64,000 nucleotides of DNA from Pohlia nutans (lineage: Eukaryota > Streptophyta > Bryopsida > Bryales > Mniaceae). Position 1 is the stretch's first letter; each line of letters begins with the position of its first letter. The stretch is from assembly GCA_022496805.1 (NCBI GenBank), contig CM040085.1, forward strand, positions 51,200,234 through 51,264,233. The letters are read 5' to 3'. The notes beneath the pieces are model-generated. The model was not told where the DNA came from. It worked only from the letters and a program-made list of their open reading frames with translations, and did not search any database. The translations under genes were made by a program, and so were the position numbers. This document shows positions 57,946-64,000 of this stretch, in pieces.

Positions 57946-59171
57946 TAATATGGACACACATATACAATGTAATTATCCTTATACTATACTACACGATCGG
58001 CTTGAGCACTAATTATATTATTTTAAGAAGGGCCAAAATTTTAGGGTTTTTATTTTTTATTTTATTTTTAATAATTTTATAAAAAAATCAATTTTTTTAT
58101 TTTTAAATTCAATTTTTTAAAAACAAATTCAAAAAAGATAAATACCAAATCTTTTTATTTTAAAAATTAACTAAGCATTTGGCACCCTATTGTAGAATCC
58201 AATCGTGTACTACGGTATAGAGTTTTTGGGATGTAAAAGCATTCATTGATTAATAAGCTCTTTATAGATGGAACAAAGGCCTAGAGATGAAAAAATGAAA
58301 AACACGCACAAGTGCTATGACCCACCCTTGGAGGTAGAGGCAACAAACAACTCTAATTTGATTATGCTCTTGAAGCTTGATTTAGGGTTGAAAATCCAAG
58401 ATGCGATTGTTCCTTTGCAACAATTCAACAAATGTTAAACAACTGCAACTCAAAGTATTGTCCGTCTTTATTGTAACGTTTTAATTTTTAATTTTAATTT
58501 TGAACTTTGAATTTTGGACATAACATTGATCACTCAATGTCAAATGCTTGCCAAAGTAAAAATTCGTAAAGTCAAATTCAAAGACCAAAATGCCACGTAT
58601 ACGAGCTAATTAAGTAAGATAGGCCAAGTATAAAAACCAAGTGGTCATGGCCAAAGACTATCAAAGTCAAAAACCAAAAGGCCAAAAGCCAAAGTGAAAG
58701 TCAAAGATTGCAAAACTAAAACCGAAGTCAAAAATGTCAAATAAACCATGTAAGCTAGGTAGGTTAGGTTTTCATAACCAAAAATCAAGTAGCTATACCA
58801 AGATTACATAGCCAAAGCCAAAGACCGCAAAACAAAAGCCAAATATACCAAAAAAGTTGATGTTTGACTTTGGCTTTCCATTGTTTAGGTTTGACATTAC
58901 AATATTGGAATTTGAATATATGGTCTTTGGCCATAGTCACTTAATCCTTGTTCATGGAAACCTAGCCTACCTAGCAGCTGGCGTATTACAGTCTGTTGTA
59001 TCCAAAAATTTAGCGTTTCTGCCTCACAAAGAAAGAGACTACAAAAATGCTTCGTTTTTAGGAGTTACACAACTGAACGATAAACATAAGTCATAAAAGT
59101 AAATTTGAGGTAAACACAAAGGCAGAGACTTCGCCACTAGCCGCTTGTTTTAATGTTTTTTTCTTGGCGAT
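57946..59171. other. Intergenic with CAAAG/CCAAA low complexity
   Basis: 58555-58860 is enriched in AAAGTCAAA and CCAAAAGCCAAAG words, with partial inverted matches (GACTTTGGCTTT) just after 58860. No gene supported. Confidence 0.4.
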
Positions 59172-59175
59172 TTAA

Positions 59176-59893
59176 CCCCTAAACGCCACCGAGACCAAAA
59201 AATGGCTTATGAATGAAGTTGACTGTTCAATTCTAACTGATGCGTGGATGATTTCAATCCAATTCTTTAAGTGAAGGGCTTTGCTTGGTGATGCCACCCC
59301 TTCAAATTAAATTCAAATCATTCAAGCTATTTTTAAATTTTACATGGGGTCCCATCTACAATAAGAGTTGTAAAAATGGTTCACCGTGTAGTGTATTTTG
59401 AATTTTTTTGCTTGTTCTACTTAAACTAAATTTAGGCCATGAAAATGAGTTCCATTGCATTTGAGCTTAACTAGCAAAATGAAGCTTGCCAAATCTAGTT
59501 TATACTCCACTTTGAATTTTTGGAAAAATTTGAAAATTGAGTGTTTTATTGTAGTTACAAGTTTAGTAGGTATCACCAAGGTGTAGCAAAATTTAGATAC
59601 ACGGATGATTTTCATTAACTAAACTTTTCTTCATTGTAATTTACACCTTAGGTAAAAAAATCGGAATTTTCTAGTACGTTTTGTAATTGATATAGATTTT
59701 CTTTACAATCACTTCATAAAACCATAGTAATTTCAAATTTTCACCAAAATTTATGAAAAAATCATGATTTGTAGTAGACATGTGACTTCATCTACTAAAA
59801 ATATAAATTTGAATTCTGGTATTATTTTTAGTAGCAAAATTGAGTGTGACAGATAAAACATGAATCCATGGTCATAGGCCCAACCTTTAGGGG
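59176..59893. mobile_element. TTAA-flanked MITE, family A copy 3
   Basis: TTAA|CCCCTAAACGCCACC (59172-59175 plus end) and CCAACCTTTAGGGG|TTAA (59894-59897). 718 bp, closest to the copy at 2160-2861. No ORF. Confidence 0.78.
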
Positions 59894-59897
59894 TTAA

Positions 59898-60725
59898 AGC
59901 TTCTGGTCACTGCCTTGTTCCATATCAATTCAGATAAAAATTTGTAGACAAACTGCAATGTCAAAGACAAATCAACGTAACATTTTCTGCCCATCTACTA
60001 GTCAAGGAAGAAGCAAGATATCTAAGATTCCTTGAGTTCAGTTTCTATTTTGAAGAAAAACCTTTACATTACTCACTCCAAGTAGCTCCTTTACAGTCCT
60101 TTATGTAGAGCTCATGAATTGACACAAGTAGAAGTGGCAAAACGTGCAAAGCATTCTGAGTCATATTGATTGAATGATCCAAATCATAGAGTGATTTCTT
60201 ATATGCTGTCAGAAGAACAATAAGATGGGTGCACTCATAAAACAATGCTGTTATGATGGCATCCCAAGATATCTATGGTAACTGACAAAGCTTAGTGTAC
60301 TAAATTGGACAGACCATATCATTGCTGTTCAGTTCAGCAGGTCGAAAGAAAGACCTGATCTGATCTGATCAGACCGCGATTCCAGCAGACTGAAAAAACA
60401 GAATGAACCGAAAGTCGAACTGTCACTGATTAGTCACGACAACAGACTCCATGTGGAGAGTGGAAAAAAGGTGCCCCCGCCATACCAGGTCTTCAGCTCG
60501 ACCGATGAATCTAATTGCAGCCAACACGACATCATCACAGCTCAATATACACTTGCTGGCTGGCTGGCTTCTCCTGAAGGTGGCGTTCACACTCTTCAAT
60601 AAATAGTAGTAACACAACGATGGACTTCACTAGACAATCTGCAAAGAAGTTATTGCTAGTAAGACACCATCATGGTGTCCTTTCAGTAGTTCTCTGACAA
60701 AACTCTTAGGCTGCTGCGTGGTCAT
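59898..60725. other. 3' flank of the UBAC2-like gene
   Basis: Moderate GC, no exon recognised. Presumably includes the 3' UTR of the minus-strand gene. A CTGATCTGATCTGATCAG repeat lies at about 60355-60373. Confidence 0.35.
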
Positions 60726-63547
60726 TCATTCCGGCTGATGTCGGGTAAGTGCCATAATTGCATCCTTTCGATTGTGGCCCAGAGCCACTGGCTTGTGCAG
60801 TTGCTTTTCTTCGGTAGCTGCTGATACAGTCGATGCACCTACATAGACGCCGTTCTGCATTCCAACCATGCCGAGAGTAACGATTCTGCACGTTCACCTG
60901 CGCAATTGTTGCACAAATTACAGTGAAATAATACCACATATGTGACTGCAAAAGTCGCCGATTTAAAAGCAGTAAGAAACGACACCAGGTGCAGGTCACG
61001 GCTTGCTGGAGCTTTCGAAGTAACTCGGTCTGCAGAGTTTCACAGGAAGGTCATTGCCCTACTCATTCAGGGAGGCAAACATGCTGAATGGAATGCCTTT
61101 GGAGAGTGACACGCAAAAGTGACAGTACATATCATTATAGGAGAGGCGATAAGCCCTAGGAAAGAAAAAGGATAAACAAAAATATACAATACTACTCACC
61201 TCATGCGGATCACCACTTCTGGACTTGGTTTCTGAGGACCTGCTGGGATTCATTCGGTAAGCCATCTCTGGAGAAATTCCTGAGAAGAAAGGTGCCACCC
61301 TCCATGCCATTTGACCAAAAGCGCCAGGCGAAAACTGCAAGGCCGACAATCACATAACTTTCTTGCCATGCAACAAGTGCAGGATATAAACTCCTAACAC
61401 TGACATGTGGAATCAGCATACAAGGGGAAAACGAGAACTGGGACTTTTACTCCATGAAAAAGTATTTCTTGTACGCTATTTCTTGGGCACTATTTCTTGT
61501 ACACATACCCCTATTTCTTGTACGCTGGCTACATCGTATCTGTAAATGAAGCCAGCAATCACTCCGCAAACTCCTGGTATCAAAGATTGCCTCCCTGTCC
61601 ACAGTAGAAGCTGGGAGGACAACGACAGGTATCAGTTGAGGCCATACAACCAATATCATCGAAATACATCCCAGAGATCTCCAAAAGGCAATACGCCAAC
61701 CAATTCAAAAAGGTCACTTTACTCCTATCAAAAACCCTGTCGCGTAAGCGATCCATCCTGATAGGATTATCTGTATTGAACTGCCAGTAGAATCAAACAG
61801 CCTGAAACGCCTCAATGTGCGGTTTATAGAGGAGTTGCAGAGCTGATACAATTTTCTACTTAAGATTTTGAGCCTCAAACCTACACTTGAGAAGAAAGAG
61901 TGGTTACAAACCTGAAGGCCCACAAAGTAAACGAATGACTTCTCAGATACTTCAACCCCTAGCAGCTTATAGCGTGTTGAAACAGGGATGTCAAAGAAAA
62001 AGGACACGAAAGACGAGAATATCAATCCAATTGGACCGGAACTTAATCTGACACTCGAGATTGAAGATAAATCTGCTAGCACCCACAAATGAATATGTCA
62101 GGCCATTGATTCTCTAACCCATTTATGTTTAAACGAAGTCCATGCAGAACAAAACAAAAAAATCTGCTGTGCCACTAAAAATGGAAAATTCATGAACCGT
62201 ACTCTGATCACTTACCCTCACTAAACGAACAACTCAAAAAGGCTGGAAACAATCTCCAAGCGCCGTCCATCTCACAAACGCGAGGGCCATCCCCAAAATG
62301 ACTACTATGGCCAGAAGGACCGTCTAGAAGTATGCCTGGCGCCCAAAAAGCATTTAAAAACTATGTAACTTTTTCTGTATGTATATTGCTATAACATGAT
62401 CATGCATGAACCGAATGAGAAAAGAAATCAGCTTGCCAGCAACGGTACCTTTCAAGGCAAATAAAAAAACGAGCTCCAAAAATGTCGTGATGGCTGTTGT
62501 AAATAAGACGAAGAACTGACAAAAGACGATTTGTGAAGATTAGTACACAATACAAACACTTCATTTCGAATACCTCCACTCTGACTCACCCTAAAAATAC
62601 ATGTCATCCGCTGGTAATCAATTAGTAAGATGTGCATTCCAACAAATTCCATTAGCATAAAACAAACATCTCGGGTCTAGCCAGCCTTTGGTAACCATGC
62701 ACTACCACACCCAATTCCAATGAGCTGCAATCTCGATAGGTGCAGAATTACAATTTCAAGTGGAAAACCTAGCCTTACAGAGCACGAGGGAATAAGAGAC
62801 AAACCATGTATTTAGTCGACCCCACTTGCCTCTCAAAAACTCGAAAGAAATACAGAAGATAAAGCCCAAAAATCAGCTCTGGTATAGACTGGAACACCAT
62901 GGGAGCTATTACTAGCCGCCATAATTCCAATCTCTGAATAATTTTCTGCCAAAAAAACGCAATGAGACATCTGCACAAAGAGCCTGCCAATACAGTGGGA
63001 CAACACAAAAAAATTGCTAGAAAAAACATGTCATTGGACTTCACCCCAGGGACCGGGAAACGGCATCTTCCATTATTTAATTGCCTTAGACTGGGACTTT
63101 TTCGATTCTGTTTTCAGAGACTCGGTTCTTATAAATTGAAAAATTATTACTGAACTAGAAATGCGAGAATCTTGGGTTTCCGGTGACCTTGAAGTCGCAT
63201 TTCTAGCATTAAGCATAAAACAGAATTCGCAGCCTAAAATTTTGAAAATAAAATAAAAAAGAAACTCCACCGTCTTACTTAGAACGACGTACCTGATATG
63301 AAAGACTACATAGCTTAGAATCTCCTCGCGCGGCTAGGGCCAATGAAAGAGCTCCGCAAGCCACCACTATAACCTTAGTCACAATCGCGTTTTCTACACA
63401 CAATGACACCAAACAATTAATTCAGTAGAAATTAAGCGCGGGTTTCGAACTCATAAATGGCCAAACAGGGGAAAGAGCAAACCCCAATCCAAGACCTCGT
63501 TTCATTTCATAGGATTACTTACTGAATCCGGAGACTCCTGCGTTCAT
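60726..63547 (-). CDS. UBAC2-like rhomboid/UBA protein, eight exons, 286 aa
   Basis: Exons 63547-63523, 63393-63293, 62945-62805, 62515-62449, 62072-61912, 61610-61509, 61334-61200 and 60854-60726 join in phase with GT-AG introns to 861 nt including the stop. About 290 aa is normal for the plant family. The sequence opens MNAGVSGFKNAIVTK. Rhomboid-like membrane segments follow: VVACGALSLALA, FGLYLLYFFRVFERQVGS, FFVLFTTAITTFLELVFLF, GPIGLIFSSFVSFFFDIPVS and GVCGVIAGFIYRY. A Ser/Arg-rich cytosolic linker comes next, and a UBA-like C-terminus (VALGHNRKDAIMALTRHQ). No Ser/His rhomboid dyad is seen, so it is a pseudoprotease. UBAC2 proteins act in the ER membrane and contact ubiquitinated clients, in ER quality control and trafficking. 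The last exon is the least certain. I chose the acceptor ATGCAG at 60855 because it keeps phase and reads the UBA-like residues. A short TTTCTTGTACGCT repeat straddles the exon 6 donor. Confidence 0.85.
61450..61527. repeat. Short tandem TATTTCTTGTAC repeat at an exon 6 donor
   Basis: Four near copies of CTATTTCTTG(T/G)(A/G)C(G/A)C span the end of exon 6 and the start of the following intron of the UBAC2-like gene. On the coding strand they read GTACAAGAAATAG. They offer alternative in-frame or stop-containing readings (VQEIGVCVQEIVPKK then stop). Confidence 0.7.
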
Positions 63548-64000
63548 GGTGCGTGTCTTGTGCCGAATCGGAGAGCTTCAACCATAGATCTAGAGCTCTC
63601 TCCCCACGCCCGGGACTTCCTTCAACAAAACGTCACCACGGCCTCGTCTTGGCACCAAATGTGATGAGGCGAAGCTTCAAATGACGAGGACGGCCTCAGT
63701 ACCTCGGCGGTAGAAACCGAAATCCGAGAAAAGGAATAAATCAAGCAATTGATTCAAGGAATTGATGAGATTGCGACACAATGAGGGCGAGAACAATGCC
63801 ACTTGACGGCCGCGGCAACTTCAGTGGAAGAGAGACGACGGAATGGCCGTGGCGGATGGATGTAGAAAAAATGAATTAATAGTGATGAGATTTTTTTCGT
63901 CGGATATTTTCTGTCCAATAATCGGAAGCCACGGTTGGGGAATCATCCAGCCGTGTTGACGTGGATGAAACTTCCGTGTTGACGTGGCGCTCGACCATTG
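63548..64000 (-). promoter_or_regulatory. Promoter and 5' UTR region of UBAC2-like gene
   Basis: GC-richer DNA directly upstream of the start codon. TGACGTGG, an ACGT-core bZIP-type site, occurs twice 23 bp apart at 63957-63964 and 63980-63987. A CCAAT (GTCCAATAAT) lies at about 63913. These are common plant promoter motifs and their use is not shown. No clear TATA box. The window ends here, so a divergent neighbour is possible. Confidence 0.35.

Overview
The window reads as nuclear DNA of a land plant. The recognisable genes are split by short GT-AG introns and belong to plant families: malectin-like/LRR receptor kinase, DUF538, plastid rhodanese, and a UBAC2-type rhomboid-like protein. The intergenic DNA is AT-rich and packed with small DNA transposons. 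A DD34E Tc1-type element and many TTAA-flanked elements are unusual for a flowering plant, so I lean towards a bryophyte, lycophyte or fern. That is inference only.

Genes. (1) 19533-21608, plus strand: a five-exon ankyrin-repeat protein of 254 aa that I could splice completely. (2) 23738-26224, minus: a decayed malectin-like/LRR receptor-kinase gene with in-frame stops, frameshifts, an internal 94-bp duplication and no kinase. (3) 29409-29858, plus: the N-terminal half of a plastid-type rhodanese protein, lying inside a transposon-like unit. (4) 38041-38541, minus: an intact single-exon DUF538 protein. (5) 60726-63547, minus: an eight-exon UBAC2-like rhomboid/UBA membrane protein of 286 aa that I could splice completely. 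(6) 52190-52552, plus: an unrecognised 120-aa ORF with a TATA box and possible 5' exons. (7) 43936-44850: three unrecognised ORFs, weakly supported.

Mobile DNA. About fifteen elements, including partial ones, have ends of the type CCCC(T)AAA or CCCTTTAA and sit between TTAA tetranucleotides. At least five are nested inside one another, and several nested copies sit in the TTAA within another copy's terminal repeat. This is piggyBac-like target behaviour without any piggyBac transposase in view. At 47937-49513 lies a full-length Tc1 element with perfect 28-bp ends, TA flanks and a DD34E transposase broken by one frameshift near its C-terminus. At 53687-54664 is a nearly 1-kb foldback with TA flanks. 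CACTA-like, PIF/Harbinger-like, hAT-like and Stowaway-like MITEs and tRNA-derived SINEs are also present.

The most interesting unit is 27827-32376. Matching terminal repeats (AAACACCCATTTCRTTAAAA...) and two arrays of roughly 60-bp palindromic tandem units enclose a GC-rich block holding the rhodanese fragment and an exon-like segment from another source. A 392-bp relative with the same inner terminal motif and its own array of 63-bp palindromic units lies at 55835-56226. Together they suggest an undescribed transposon family able to carry host gene pieces.
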